64,000 nt of DNA from Gammaproteobacteria bacterium. Its GTDB lineage: Bacteria; Pseudomonadota; Gammaproteobacteria; Burkholderiales; Burkholderiaceae_B. A program made the translations under genes and the position numbers. The notes beneath the pieces were generated by a model. That model ran no database searches and was not told the DNA's origin. It saw nothing but the letters and a program-made list of their open reading frames with translations. The DNA is taken from the NCBI GenBank assembly GCA_018815245.1, contig JAHIXK010000005.1:62001-126000 (forward strand). The letters run 5' to 3'. Shown piece after piece: positions 40,907 to 50,547 of this stretch (its first letter is position 1; each line of letters begins with the position of its first letter).

Positions 40907-42816
40907 AGCGAGTTCAAGTGCTCTCGCAGAATACGGCGAATTTCAACAATGGCCTCGGGTGTTTCTTGCACGCTGTGCCAGGAGTCCACCACCAACTCGG
41001 AGGCCGCACCTTCCAGCCGGGCGCTGGCATAGGGCACTACGCCGTCGCTGCTGGCTTCCAGAATGATGCCCGGTGTGTCGTTGCCCATAATGGAGTGGTA
41101 GGTCACCTTGCTTGAAATCGGCAGCTTGGCCGATTCCCGCACAAACGGGTCTTGGTCGCTCAGGTTTTTGATGCTGTTGATGGAGCCTACCAAAGGTTCA
41201 TTCGAGGCTTCATCCGGGTTCACCAACAGCTGGCCAATTTCAGTCACGCGGCTAAGCACTGTGGCGGGCAAGCGAATAAGGCCAGACACAAAGCGTGCGA
41301 AGCGATTCTCTGCATACGGTGTTCCCCGGTGCGGTGCGGCAATGAAAATTGCGCGTGTGGGTTGCAGCATGGCGTCGAATATCACATACGGTTCAATCTT
41401 GTTGCGCAGCTTCTTTTCGCGCTGTCGCGAAATGTTGTAGCGCTCCAGCACCGATTCCCACAACTGGTCACCAGAATTCGAGACCATCAAACGCGCCAAC
41501 ACACCACCCATGCTGTGGCCAATCAAGACCATTTCTTTGGAGGCCCTGTGGTTGCCCTGTGGGTCGAAGTTTTTTAACGTGGCATTGACCGCTTCCCGAA
41601 TGGCACGGTTGTTGAAAGGCAGTGGCAAATTGGTGGGGTAATACACTTGCCAAATTTGATAGTTTTGGCGAAGTTCTTCATCGCCCAACACCTCGTTGGC
41701 CACATTCACCCAGGCTTCGGGGCTGCTGGCCAAGCCATGCAGCATCAGAATAACGCGGCGGTTGGGGTCGAAAGGTTGCATCAAATAAATGCGGGGTTTG
41801 TCCAGTGTTTCACTGCGACCAATCAAGGACAACAAACTTTCTTGCGCGAAGCCCGAGCGTGCCAACCACAGCCCGTAGCCCGATGTGAAATTCGCTGCAA
41901 GCGGCACGCGAATTCCGCGCACGTCCACACTGGCGTTTCTGTGTGGATCGAAACCCTGCAGCTGAACGCGATTGCCAGCCAGAACAGATTCGATGCTGTT
42001 GCCGGGAAAGTGCAACATCACGGTGAGCGCTGGAAATGGTGTTTCGCCCCAGGGTTTGTTTTCATCTTCCTGTTTTACCACGCTGGCTGCAAAAACAGCC
42101 ACCAGTTCAGCACCCAAACCATCGCGGCGATACTGGTTGCGCAAGCCTTTGAAGGTAAGCGATGATGCGGCAACGAGTTCATTGGGCAGTTGCCCTTTGT
42201 GGCTTAGGCTGATGCCTGCGGTGCTGCCACTGACTTGCCAGGGGGCGAAATCGAGCAGGTAGGTTTTGTCTTCGGATACGGATTTTTCAAGTTGATCACG
42301 GTAGCGGTTGAACAATCCAACCACGGCTTGCTGTGTGGAAAAGTTGTAGTAATCGCGCACCTGCGATTGGCGATCTTCCATGGCGCGAAGGTCGGGCGTG
42401 CGGCTGGTGAAGAACAGGTAAAGGTAGGCATGCTTTGCGCTTTCAAGGTACGCCGATAGGGTAGCGGCTTTCAGCGCATCGTTTGCGGGCTCCAGTTTTT
42501 GTGCTTCTTCAAGTCGCAGGGCCTCTTGTAGCCACAGCTCGGACAGCATTGAAAGTCGTTGTTCGTCGCTTAAGCCAATGTTGGCCATCAGTGTTTTGCG
42601 GCAGCTTGCAATGTCGCGGTTGCAGCCTTCCTCGTCAGTTCCAACCACTTGCAGCGCGGTGCGTGCCGATGCGCTGAGGTTGCCTGTGGTAAGTACATCG
42701 CCCCTGCGGGCTGACAGGTAGTCTTCCGAGCTGACCGAGCCCACGCTGACAATGGCGCAGCCTGACACGGCGAGTGCAAGCAGGGTGGCGGTGGCAAGGC
42801 GGGTGAAGTTCAACAT
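40903..42816 (-). CDS. Lipoprotein with alpha/beta-hydrolase domain
   Basis: The product is about 637 residues. The start MLNFTRLATATLLALAVSGCAIV is a lipoprotein signal with Cys near residue 19, so the enzyme should be anchored at the periplasmic side. The C-terminal half is an alpha/beta hydrolase: VILMLHGLASSPEAWVNVANEV, nucleophile elbow LIGHSMGGVLARL and SDGVVPYASA with the late acid region. The N-terminal ~300 residues are helix-rich and specific to this subfamily. Substrate unknown, perhaps esters or lipids. It follows the mocA gene on the same strand after 35 bases. Confidence 0.82.
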   Translation of the reverse strand: MLNFTRLATATLLALAVSGCAIVSVGSVSSEDYLSARRGDVLTTGNLSASARTALQVVGTDEEGCNRDIASCRKTLMANIGLSDEQRLSMLSELWLQEALRLEEAQKLEPANDALKAATLSAYLESAKHAYLYLFFTSRTPDLRAMEDRQSQVRDYYNFSTQQAVVGLFNRYRDQLEKSVSEDKTYLLDFAPWQVSGSTAGISLSHKGQLPNELVAASSLTFKGLRNQYRRDGLGAELVAVFAASVVKQEDENKPWGETPFPALTVMLHFPGNSIESVLAGNRVQLQGFDPHRNASVDVRGIRVPLAANFTSGYGLWLARSGFAQESLLSLIGRSETLDKPRIYLMQPFDPNRRVILMLHGLASSPEAWVNVANEVLGDEELRQNYQIWQVYYPTNLPLPFNNRAIREAVNATLKNFDPQGNHRASKEMVLIGHSMGGVLARLMVSNSGDQLWESVLERYNISRQREKKLRNKIEPYVIFDAMLQPTRAIFIAAPHRGTPYAENRFARFVSGLIRLPATVLSRVTEIGQLLVNPDEASNEPLVGSINSIKNLSDQDPFVRESAKLPISSKVTYHSIMGNDTPGIILEASSDGVVPYASARLEGAASELVVDSWHSVQETPEAIVEIRRILREHLNSL

Positions 42817-42851
42817 GTGCGGCGGCGATACTTTGACTGAAGACACTGATT

Positions 42852-43445
42852 CTACGCTAGGTCCTCCGGTACATCGACGTCTCGCAACACATCCGCCGTG
42901 GGCCAGTCAATCGCAATTATTTCCGCATCGCGCAGCAAATGCTTTGCACCCACATCGCCTTGCAAGGCAATCAGCGAAGCCGCCCATGCGCGTGTCAGCC
43001 CCACGGGGTGACCACGTTTGCCATCGAAGTAGGGGGCAACTGCGCGCAATTCCTGTGCGCTTGATTTAGCCAGTGCAGCATGCACCTGCGCAATGGCTTG
43101 AGCCGGTACCCAAGGCATGTCGCCCAGCGAAATCACAAACCCTGTGATGCCCGGTTTTTTCTCCAGGCAATGCCGCACAGCCGCCGCAAGCGCGCTGCCC
43201 ATGCCATGTTGTGCCTCCGGGCTGATCAACACTTCGCAGCCTGCATCGAACAGACAATGCACGCGCTTTGGCTGGTGGCCTTGAATTACTGCCAGCGTTC
43301 CCGGCAAGGCTTCAAACATCGCTCGCCCGCTGTGCCACAACACGGGTTTGCCGGAATCAGGGCGAGCTTGTAGCAGTTTGTCTTTCTCACCGCTGGGGTC
43401 AAAGCGTTGCCCAAGGCCAGCAGCCAGCAAAATACCCTGAATCAT
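42852..43445 (-). CDS. mocA: Molybdenum cofactor nucleotidyltransferase (MocA/MobA-like)
   Basis: The product is about 197 residues. GILLAAGLGQRFDPSGEKDKLLQA is the nucleotide-binding start of the MobA-like NTP transferases and VISLGDMPWVPAQAI carries the metal-binding Asp. MocA adds CMP to molybdopterin to make the cytosine dinucleotide used by xanthine dehydrogenase-type enzymes. Its place after the molybdenum hydroxylase and XdhC genes supports this. The ATG at 43445 is preferred over the track start ten codons earlier. Confidence 0.87.
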   Translation of the reverse strand: MIQGILLAAGLGQRFDPSGEKDKLLQARPDSGKPVLWHSGRAMFEALPGTLAVIQGHQPKRVHCLFDAGCEVLISPEAQHGMGSALAAAVRHCLEKKPGITGFVISLGDMPWVPAQAIAQVHAALAKSSAQELRAVAPYFDGKRGHPVGLTRAWAASLIALQGDVGAKHLLRDAEIIAIDWPTADVLRDVDVPEDLA

Positions 43446-43458
43446 GGCAAGGGCCTTT

Positions 43459-44481
43459 TCACTTTGCGCAGGCACTTAGTGTGTCGGCAGCCACTTCAAG
43501 CGCGGCTTTGGCGTGTGCCACATTCAACACTTTGTCGCCTGCCACGCCGTTTTTCATGGCCACCAGTTCGGCTGCAATCGACACTGCAATTTCAGCAGGT
43601 GTGCGGCTGCCAATATAAACACCCGCTGGGCCACGCAGCGTTGCTGCTTGTTCTTCACTCACGCCAAATTCCAGCAGTCGCTCACGGCGGGCCTCATTGT
43701 TGCGGCGGGAACCGAGCGCTGCCACGTAAAAGGCGGGGCTTTGCAGGGCCTCCATCAAGGCCAGGTCATCCAGCTTGGGGTCGTGGGTCAGTGCTATCAC
43801 GGCCATGCGTGCATCGGGTTTCATGGCTATCACTACATCGTCGGGCATGTCACGTGTCAACATTGTGCCGGGCTCATTCCACTCATCGGCGTATTCTTCG
43901 CGTGGGTCGCACACAGTCACTGCGAAGTCGAGCGCCACAGCCATGCGTGCCAGTTGCTGGCTTAACTGGCCTGCACCAATCAGCAACAAACGGTAGCGTG
44001 GACCAAACACGCTGATCAAAGTGGTGCCATCAAACACCAAACCTTGCTCGGGGTGGGTGGGCTCCAGTTTGCGCTCGCCTGTTTTCAGATTCAGGCTGCG
44101 CTGTACCAGTTTGCCGGCTTTCAAAGCTTTCAACAATTCGGTCAATTCACAGGCTGCGGCCAGTGGTTCAAGCACAAGCTCCATGGTGCCGCCACAGGGC
44201 AGGCCAAAGCGGCGGGCTTGTTCTGCACCCACGCCATAACTTACCAATTGGGGCTGTGCCGGAAAGCCGTCTTTGTTCAGAATGCGGTCAATCAAGTCGT
44301 CTTCAATACAGCCACCCGACACACTGCCTACGGCATGGCCATCGTCGCGCAGCGCAAGCAGTGAGCCGGGTGGCCTTGGGGAAGAACCCCATGTGCGCAC
44401 CACCGTGGCCAGCATCACGCGGTGGCCGTTTTCCAGCCATCGGTGCGCGCGCTGCAACACTTCAAGATCAAGACTTTCCAT
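43459..44481 (-). CDS. xdhC: XdhC family molybdoenzyme maturation protein
   Basis: The product is 340 residues. VMLATVVRTWGSSPRPPGSLLALRDDGHAVGSVSGGCIEDDLI is the XdhC/CoxI start, and YRLLLIGAGQLSQQLARMAVALDFAVTVCDPRE begins a Rossmann-like domain. XdhC binds the molybdenum cofactor and helps sulfurate and insert it into xanthine dehydrogenase-family enzymes. It lies between the large-subunit gene and mocA, 12-13 bases from each, clearly one operon. Confidence 0.92.
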   Translation of the reverse strand: MESLDLEVLQRAHRWLENGHRVMLATVVRTWGSSPRPPGSLLALRDDGHAVGSVSGGCIEDDLIDRILNKDGFPAQPQLVSYGVGAEQARRFGLPCGGTMELVLEPLAAACELTELLKALKAGKLVQRSLNLKTGERKLEPTHPEQGLVFDGTTLISVFGPRYRLLLIGAGQLSQQLARMAVALDFAVTVCDPREEYADEWNEPGTMLTRDMPDDVVIAMKPDARMAVIALTHDPKLDDLALMEALQSPAFYVAALGSRRNNEARRERLLEFGVSEEQAATLRGPAGVYIGSRTPAEIAVSIAAELVAMKNGVAGDKVLNVAHAKAALEVAADTLSACAK

Positions 44482-44493
44482 GTTGCTACTCCT

Positions 44494-46701
44494 TTACGCT
44501 TTCAGCTGTTCACCAATCGGCAGTTTGCGAATGCGTTTGCCAGTGGCGTTGAACAGGGCGTTGGCCAGTGCGGGTGCCAAAGGTGGCACGCCTGGTTCGC
44601 CCACGCCGGTTGGCTTTTCGCCAGACTGAACCATGTGCACTTCAACCTTGGGCATTTCGTTGATGCGCAGCACGGTGTAATCGTGGTAATTCGACTGCTG
44701 TACTTCGCCGTCTTTCAAGGTAATTTCGCCGGTCAGTGCCGCAGCCAATGCAAAGCCAATGCCGCCTTCCATCTGCGCTTTCACCACATCGGGGTTCACC
44801 ACCACGCCGCAATCTACAGCGCACACCACGCGGTCTACTTTGAAACTGTTGTCTTTTTGAACGGTCACTTCAACCACTTGGGCCACAAAGCTGTTGAACG
44901 ATTCATGCACCGCAATGCCACGGCCGCGTTTGGCATCGTCGCCTGCAGGCGCCAGCGGTTTGCCCCAGCCTGCTTTGTCAGCCACCAGTTTCAGCACGCC
45001 CGCATGGCGGGGGTGTTTGCTCAACAAGGCTTCACGATATTTAACCGGGTCTTGTTTGGCGTGCACTGCCAGTTCATCCACAAACACTTCGGTGGCATAG
45101 GCTGTGTGGGTGGAACCCACCGCACGCCACCACTGAATGGGCACGCGAACTTGCTCGTTCGTGGTGTGTAAATCCACCAGCATGTTGGGAATTTGATAGG
45201 GCAGGTTGGACGATCCTTCCACTGAGGTGACATCCACGCCGTCTTTCACCATGCCGGCCTCGAAGGGTGAGCCCTTGGCGATTGACTGGCCCACAATGCG
45301 GTTTTCCCAAGCCACAGGCAAACCGTTTTTACCCAAGGCTGCACGCAAGCGGTGGGCGTACACAGGGCGGTAGTAGCCGCCCTTCATGTCGTCTTCCCGG
45401 CTCCACACCAGTTTTACCGGTGCTTTGCCTTTGATCGCTTTCACAATGTGCGCAGTTTCAACCAGGTAATCTGCTTGCGGGTTGGCGCGGCGGCCAAAAC
45501 TGCCACCGGCATACAGCATGTTCAGCTTTACTTTCTCGGGATCCAGGCCCAGCACCCCAGCCACTGCGGCTTGGTCAGCGGTTTGCATTTGTTCGCCGTT
45601 CCACACCTCGGCGCTGTCCCTGTCCAGTTTAATCAGGCAGTTCAAAGGCTCCATGGACGCATGTGCAAGAAAGGGGAAGTGAAAGTCCGATTCAACAAGC
45701 TGTTTGCTGCGTGTAAATTGGCCCTCGGTGTCGCCATCTTCCCGCGCAACTGCACCGCGTTTGCCCAGCAGTTTGGTGTAGTCAGCAGTAATTTGTTCGC
45801 TGCTGCCCTTGTACGCTTTGGACAAGTCCCATTCAATATTCAGCGCATCGCGGCCTTTTTTCGCAGTCCAATAATTCGTGGCCAACACGGCCACGCCACT
45901 GGGAATGCTCACCACATCCGACACGCCCTTGATGGCGCGTGCGGCTTTGTCGTCTACCTTTTTCACGGTGCCGCCAAATTTTGGCGGGTGTGCAACAACA
46001 GCCACCAACATGCCGGGCAGCTTCATGTCTTGCGTAAAAATTGCAGTGCCGTTGGTTTTTGCTGCGCTGTCTTTGCGGGGCGCGGTTTTGCCGATCAGCT
46101 TGAAATCCTTAGGGTCTTTCAAACTCACCTCGCCCGGCACGGCTTGCGTGCTGGCGGCTTCGGCCAATTCTCCAAACGTGGCCTTGCGACTGGTGTTGGC
46201 ATGTGAAACAACACTGTTGGCCACTGTAATTTCGTTGGCAGGCACTTTCCATTGTGCCGCCGCTGCGTTCACCAACATGGCGCGGGCTGTGGCACCTGCC
46301 GTGCGCATTTGCTCGAATGAATTGGCAATCGCTGTGCTGCCACCGGTGCCTTGCGCACCCCAGAACAGGTTGTTGTAGTGTTTGGTGCTGGCGCCTGCGC
46401 CTTCCACTTTCACGGTAGACCAATCAGCATCCAGTTCCTCGGCCACCAAGGTGGCAAGGCCGGTGTACACACCTTGGCCCATTTCAAGGTGTTTGGAAAT
46501 AACGGTGACGGTGTTGTCGCTGCCAATGGTTACAAAGGCATTCGGGGCGAAGTTGCCCGCTTCAACAGCACTGCCAGCCTGGCCTGGGCCACCCGCTTTC
46601 AGTTTGTTGTTGGCAAACACGGTGGGAATGCTGACTGCCAAGGTAAGGCCAGCGCCTGCTTTCAGAAAATCGCGGCGAGAAACGTTGGTAACAATGCTCA
46701 T
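44494..46701 (-). CDS. Molybdopterin-binding hydroxylase subunit, IorB-like
   Basis: The product is 735 residues with a twin-arginine signal (VSRRDFLKAGAGLTLAVS). It belongs to the xanthine dehydrogenase family, in the isoquinoline 1-oxidoreductase beta/aldehyde oxidase branch: KHLEMGQGVYTGLATLVAEELDADW, YAGGSFGRRANPQADYLVE and the C-terminal TGVGEPGVPPLAPALANALF with the catalytic Glu. With the 2Fe-2S subunit it hydroxylates an N-heterocycle or oxidises an aldehyde; the substrate is unknown. The cofactor-loaded complex should be exported folded through Tat. Confidence 0.92.
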   Translation of the reverse strand: MSIVTNVSRRDFLKAGAGLTLAVSIPTVFANNKLKAGGPGQAGSAVEAGNFAPNAFVTIGSDNTVTVISKHLEMGQGVYTGLATLVAEELDADWSTVKVEGAGASTKHYNNLFWGAQGTGGSTAIANSFEQMRTAGATARAMLVNAAAAQWKVPANEITVANSVVSHANTSRKATFGELAEAASTQAVPGEVSLKDPKDFKLIGKTAPRKDSAAKTNGTAIFTQDMKLPGMLVAVVAHPPKFGGTVKKVDDKAARAIKGVSDVVSIPSGVAVLATNYWTAKKGRDALNIEWDLSKAYKGSSEQITADYTKLLGKRGAVAREDGDTEGQFTRSKQLVESDFHFPFLAHASMEPLNCLIKLDRDSAEVWNGEQMQTADQAAVAGVLGLDPEKVKLNMLYAGGSFGRRANPQADYLVETAHIVKAIKGKAPVKLVWSREDDMKGGYYRPVYAHRLRAALGKNGLPVAWENRIVGQSIAKGSPFEAGMVKDGVDVTSVEGSSNLPYQIPNMLVDLHTTNEQVRVPIQWWRAVGSTHTAYATEVFVDELAVHAKQDPVKYREALLSKHPRHAGVLKLVADKAGWGKPLAPAGDDAKRGRGIAVHESFNSFVAQVVEVTVQKDNSFKVDRVVCAVDCGVVVNPDVVKAQMEGGIGFALAAALTGEITLKDGEVQQSNYHDYTVLRINEMPKVEVHMVQSGEKPTGVGEPGVPPLAPALANALFNATGKRIRKLPIGEQLKA

Positions 46702-46713
46702 GAATGTTCCTCC

Positions 46714-47172
46714 TTAAGCCAAAGTTTTGGCGGCTTCGTGAATCGCCGCGCGAATGCGCACGTAGGTGGCGCAACGGCACACGTTGCCTGCCATGGCGGC
46801 GTCAATGTCATCGTCAGTGGGTTTGGGGTTGCTGGCCAGCAAGGCCGTGGCCGACATAATTTGCCCCGACTGGCAGTAACCACACTGCACCACGTCGAGC
46901 TTTTGCCAGGCGGCTTGCACGGCGGTGCCCACTTTGTCGTTTTGCATGGCTTCAATGGTGCTGACTTTTTTGCCGGCCACACTTGAAACGGGTGTGGAAC
47001 AGGAGCGCACAGGTTCACCGTCCACATGCGCTGTGCAGGCGCCGCACAGGCCCATGCCGCAGCCGAATTTGGTACCTGTCATGTCAAGGTCGTCACGCAG
47101 TACCCACAGCAGGGGCGTATCGCCATCCACATCCACACTCACGGCTTTGCCGTTCAATACAAAATCAACCAT
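46714..47172 (-). CDS. 2Fe-2S subunit of molybdenum hydroxylase, IorA-like
   Basis: The product is 152 residues. The plant-type cluster motif [16 protein letters not shown], then [16 protein letters not shown] and [16 protein letters not shown], bind two 2Fe-2S clusters that take electrons from the molybdenum site. There is no signal of its own, so it is probably exported with the Tat-signalled large subunit. It is the first gene of the four-gene operon and divergent from a LysR gene. Confidence 0.93.
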   Translation of the reverse strand: MVDFVLNGKAVSVDVDGDTPLLWVLRDDLDMTGTKFGCGMGLCGACTAHVDGEPVRSCSTPVSSVAGKKVSTIEAMQNDKVGTAVQAAWQKLDVVQCGYCQSGQIMSATALLASNPKPTDDDIDAAMAGNVCRCATYVRIRAAIHEAAKTLA

Positions 47173-47231
47173 TCATCACCTCCGGTATTCTAAAAAATGT
47201 TGCAGTGCACCGATTTCTACAGTGTAGACCC

Positions 47232-47244
47232 CTTGATTATCAAG
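47232..47244. promoter_or_regulatory. Candidate LysR operator before the molybdenum hydroxylase operon
   Basis: CTTGA-TTA-TCAAG is a perfect inverted repeat midway between the divergent LysR and iorA-like genes. A second AT-rich stretch, GGTTATCAACG, follows about 25 bases later. Position suits a LysR site controlling both directions. Confidence 0.4.
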
Positions 47245-47301
47245 ATAAAGGCGGATATGGTGTATTGGTTATCAACGTATGGTTCACAATAAAGGTTGTT
47301 T

Positions 47302-48225
47302 ATGGTGCTCGACAAAGACCTGCTCGACGGCATTCCGGTGTTTCTCACCGTGGCCGAACACAAAAGCTTTACCTTGGCTGCCGCGCAGTTGGGCATTACG
47401 CCCACGGCGGTGAGCAAGGCGATTCGGGTACTGGAAGAACGCCATGGCGTGGTGCTGTTTCAGCGCACCACCCGCAAGGTGGCGCTGACTGAAGCAGGGC
47501 AGGCGCTGTTCTCGCGCCTGCACCCGGCCACACAGGAAATTGATGAGGCCATTGCCGCTTTGGGCCAGTTTCGCGACAAGCCCATCGGCACCCTTCGATT
47601 GAACATGAAACGATCTGCCTGCACCTATCTGGTCGAGCCCATCATTGCCGAGTTTCGCCAGAAGTACCCCGATGTGAAACTGGACATCACAATTGATGAA
47701 GGCCTGACCGATTTGCTGGAAGGTCGCTACGATGCGGGTATTCGCTTGGGCGAGTCGGTGGACAAAGACATGGTGGGCGTGCGGCTGACTCCCGATTTGG
47801 CTTTTCATGTGGTGGGCAGCCCGGAATATTTCAAGCGAAGTGGCAAGCCAACAAAACCGGAAGACTTGCAGCAACACGATGCAATCATGTATCGCTTTGT
47901 GACCAGTGGCACTTTTCACCGTTGGGAGTTTGTGCGCAGCAAGCGCCAGTTTTTCGTAGACCTGCCAAGCCCTGTGGTGGTGAATAACCGCGACATTCTG
48001 ATCAACTTTGCACGTCAGGGTTTGGGTCTGGCCTACGTGGCGCAATACGAGGTGGAGCGCGAGTTGGCAGAAGGCAGCCTGGTGCCAGTGCTCAGCGAAT
48101 TCATCCCCAAAACATCGGGTTTGTATTTGTACTTCCCGGCGCGCACGCAAGCGCAGTTGAAGTTGAGGGCCTTTATCGACATGGTGACGAAAGTGCGTGG
48201 TGGGTCAGCTACCGGTGATTGCTGA
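47302..48225 (+). CDS. LysR family regulator
   Basis: The product is about 307 residues. The helix-turn-helix is SFTLAAAQLGITPTAVSKAIRVLEERHG, followed by an effector domain of the DsdA/PtxR-like branch (GTLRLNMKRSACTYLVEPIIAEFRQKYPDVKLDI). The ATG at 47302 follows AAAGG. It is divergent from the molybdenum hydroxylase operon, which it probably regulates. Its end is five bases from a convergent receptor remnant. Confidence 0.9.
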   Translation: MVLDKDLLDGIPVFLTVAEHKSFTLAAAQLGITPTAVSKAIRVLEERHGVVLFQRTTRKVALTEAGQALFSRLHPATQEIDEAIAALGQFRDKPIGTLRLNMKRSACTYLVEPIIAEFRQKYPDVKLDITIDEGLTDLLEGRYDAGIRLGESVDKDMVGVRLTPDLAFHVVGSPEYFKRSGKPTKPEDLQQHDAIMYRFVTSGTFHRWEFVRSKRQFFVDLPSPVVVNNRDILINFARQGLGLAYVAQYEVERELAEGSLVPVLSEFIPKTSGLYLYFPARTQAQLKLRAFIDMVTKVRGGSATGDC

Positions 48226-48229
48226 ACAC

Positions 48230-48469
48230 TCACCACTTCACTTCCAGGCCTGCATACACGCTTCTGCCTTCACCCGGCGCAAACTGCGCTGAATCCGCCC
48301 CATTCGCATTCACAATCACACCCGCGCTGTATTCAACACCCGCAGGGGAAATCCAGGTGGTTTTGTTGGCCACGCGGGTAATCAGAAAATCACGCTGCGA
48401 ATTTGTACCGGCCGACGCAGCATTGTGTATTCCGGGCAAGGTAGACCAGCCCGGTTTATACGTCAAGCC
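48230..48469 (-). pseudogene. C-terminal remnant of a TonB-dependent receptor
   Basis: The reading frame gives about 80 residues ending in EYSAGVIVNANGADSAQFAPGEGRSVYAGLEVKW. An APG-x-GRS-x-YAG strand with a terminal aromatic residue is the usual last beta strand of TonB-dependent outer-membrane receptors. The rest of the receptor (some 600 residues) is absent; a sensor kinase gene starts within 100 bases on the other strand. I read it as the stump of a deleted gene. Confidence 0.5.
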
Positions 48470-48561
48470 CAAGCCTGCGAGAATGCGGCATATTGTCGCA
48501 GCCGGTGTGCAAGCGCCACAATTTCGAGGCAATCAATCGAGAAGCCACTTAGAATGTGAAC

Positions 48562-49881
48562 ATGAGAACAAGCACATTCCCCGAACATCAGCCCTTGATG
48601 CGCCTTTGGACCGAAGAATTGATGGATCAAAGCGACCCCTCGGTTCGCCGCCAGCAAATGGTGACCGTGATGTGGATGCGAACGCTTGCGCTTGCGGCAC
48701 AGGTGATGTTGATTGCTGTTGTGGGGCTGTTGTTGAAAGTCAGCCTGCCTTGGCCTGTATTGACTGTTATTTTGGGCGCGTTGGTTTTACTCAATGCGAT
48801 CACCCTGGTTCGCCTGCGGCAAGGCAATTCGGTGGGCAGCTTTGAGGTGGCCGCCCAGTTGTTTGCCGACCTGGCTGCCTTCAGTTTTGTGCTTTATTTC
48901 ACGGGCGGTGTCACCAATCCTTTTGTGTCGCTTTACCTGCCCCTGCTGGGCCTGGCTGCAGCCTTGTTGCCTTGGGGGCAAGTTGCGTTTCTGGCCCTGT
49001 TCAGCGTGGTGGCCTACACCGTGTTAATGGGCAATTACATACCCTTGGTGTTGGCCAATCCAGACGATGGTGTGCATTTTCACCTGGTGGGCATGTGGTT
49101 GAATTTCTTGGTCAGCGTGTTGATTTTGGTGGGGTTCGTTGCGCGTTTAAGTTCTTCGATTCGAAATCGCGACCTGGCCTTGGGCCGCGCACAGCAAAGG
49201 TTGGCCAGCGAATCCCGTTTGGCGGCGCTGGGCAATCAGGCCGCCTCTATCGCACACCAGTTGGGCACGCCTGTTTCTACAATCGCCACCATTGTTGCAG
49301 ACTGGAAAAACGACCCGACCATGCAGGCGAATTTGCGGGAAATGAATATTCTGAGTGCGCAGGTGAAATCGATCACCGAGACACTTGCCCAACTGCGTAC
49401 GCAAATTGATGTTGACCCGCGCCACAATGCCGATGCACAGCTGATCAAGCCCAGTGAGTGGCTGCAAGCCACCTTGTCGGTTTGGCGAACCCGCAACCCG
49501 CAACATGAAGTGCGCCTTTTGCCCAGCATTGCTTCCATTGCAGGCGAATTCAAAGTACGCAAGGAATTGCTTGAGCTGGGTTTGATTACCTTGCTGGACA
49601 ATGCTGCGCAAAGTCAGCAGCGCGCTTCGGTGAGCGAGCCCCTTCAGGTCGGCATGCAATGCGACCACGAAAGTTTGACCCTTTTTGTCAACGACGCTGG
49701 TGGCGGCATTGATGCAGAATTGCTTCCCAAAATTGGACAGCAATTGTTTCAAGCCAACGGGCAAGGCATGGGCCTGTTTTTATTGGCCAACCTGCTTGAG
49801 CGTGAGGGTGGAAAACTAAGCCTACGCAATCTGAACCCGGGTGTTTGCGCCAGTTTGAGTTTGCCGGTGCTGCCCCTGTGA
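48562..49881 (+). CDS. regB: RegB/PrrB-like sensor histidine kinase
   Basis: The product is about 439 residues with six membrane helices, a HisKA site in GNQAASIAHQLGTPVSTIATIV and an ATPase domain (LLDNAAQ, GQGMGLFLLANLLERE). FTGGVTNPFVSLYLPLLGLA contains the GGxxNPF quinone-binding motif of RegB, so it probably senses the redox state of the quinone pool and controls respiratory or energy genes. The adjoining gene encodes its RegA-like partner with a GTGA overlap. A GTG six bases before the ATG is an alternative start. Confidence 0.9.
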   Translation: MRTSTFPEHQPLMRLWTEELMDQSDPSVRRQQMVTVMWMRTLALAAQVMLIAVVGLLLKVSLPWPVLTVILGALVLLNAITLVRLRQGNSVGSFEVAAQLFADLAAFSFVLYFTGGVTNPFVSLYLPLLGLAAALLPWGQVAFLALFSVVAYTVLMGNYIPLVLANPDDGVHFHLVGMWLNFLVSVLILVGFVARLSSSIRNRDLALGRAQQRLASESRLAALGNQAASIAHQLGTPVSTIATIVADWKNDPTMQANLREMNILSAQVKSITETLAQLRTQIDVDPRHNADAQLIKPSEWLQATLSVWRTRNPQHEVRLLPSIASIAGEFKVRKELLELGLITLLDNAAQSQQRASVSEPLQVGMQCDHESLTLFVNDAGGGIDAELLPKIGQQLFQANGQGMGLFLLANLLEREGGKLSLRNLNPGVCASLSLPVLPL

Positions 49882-50420
49882 GCCGATTCATCCTGATTGT
49901 TGATGACGATGAAATATTTGCAACCACGCTGGCCCGCTCGTTTGAGCTCAAGCAAATTGAAACCCGCGTGGCGCTGAATAAAGAGCAAACTCTTTTGGCC
50001 GCAAGCCAGCAACAGTTCACCGACATTACGCTCGATCTGAATTTGGGCGAACAGTCAGGCTTGCAACTGATCACTCAGCTGCGCAAGCTGCAACCCCAAG
50101 CCAACTTGTTGGTACTCACCGGCTATGCAAGCATTGCCACCACGGTGCAGGCCATCAAGCTGGGTGCTGACAATTATTTGGCCAAGCCTGCTGACAGCAC
50201 AACCATATTGCGCGCGCTTGATGAAGATGTGCTCGATTCAAATGTGGAAGTGACAGAATCCGCTGAATTTCAAACCATGTCCGTGTCGCGTCTGGAGTGG
50301 GAACACATTCAGCGCGTGTTCAATGAACACGGCGGCAATGTGTCAGCCACGGCGCGTGCCTTGAACATGCACCGGCGAACCCTGCAACGCAAATTGGCCA
50401 AGAAGCCTGTGGGGCGATAG
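49878..50420 (+). CDS. regA: RegA/PrrA-like response regulator
   Basis: The product is about 180 residues from the GTG that overlaps the kinase stop. A receiver domain (FILIVDDDEIFATTLARSF, DITLDLNLGEQSGLQLI) precedes a Fis-type helix-turn-helix, RLEWEHIQRVFNEHGGNVSATARALNMHRRTLQRKLAKKP, nearly the RegA consensus. Phosphorylated by the RegB-like kinase, it should bind DNA at redox-controlled promoters. Length is normal for RegA (178-185 residues). Confidence 0.92.
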   Translation: MSRFILIVDDDEIFATTLARSFELKQIETRVALNKEQTLLAASQQQFTDITLDLNLGEQSGLQLITQLRKLQPQANLLVLTGYASIATTVQAIKLGADNYLAKPADSTTILRALDEDVLDSNVEVTESAEFQTMSVSRLEWEHIQRVFNEHGGNVSATARALNMHRRTLQRKLAKKPVGR

Positions 50421-50547
50421 GCCCACGCCACGCGTTTCCCGCAGTACGCCTTTTTTGTTGTGAAGCCGGGGAACTTTAAGTCTGTGATAGGCTCCCTCTA
50501 TAGATCCTCTCGCAGTTTTCTTTCAACAACACAAAAAGACCACCGAC

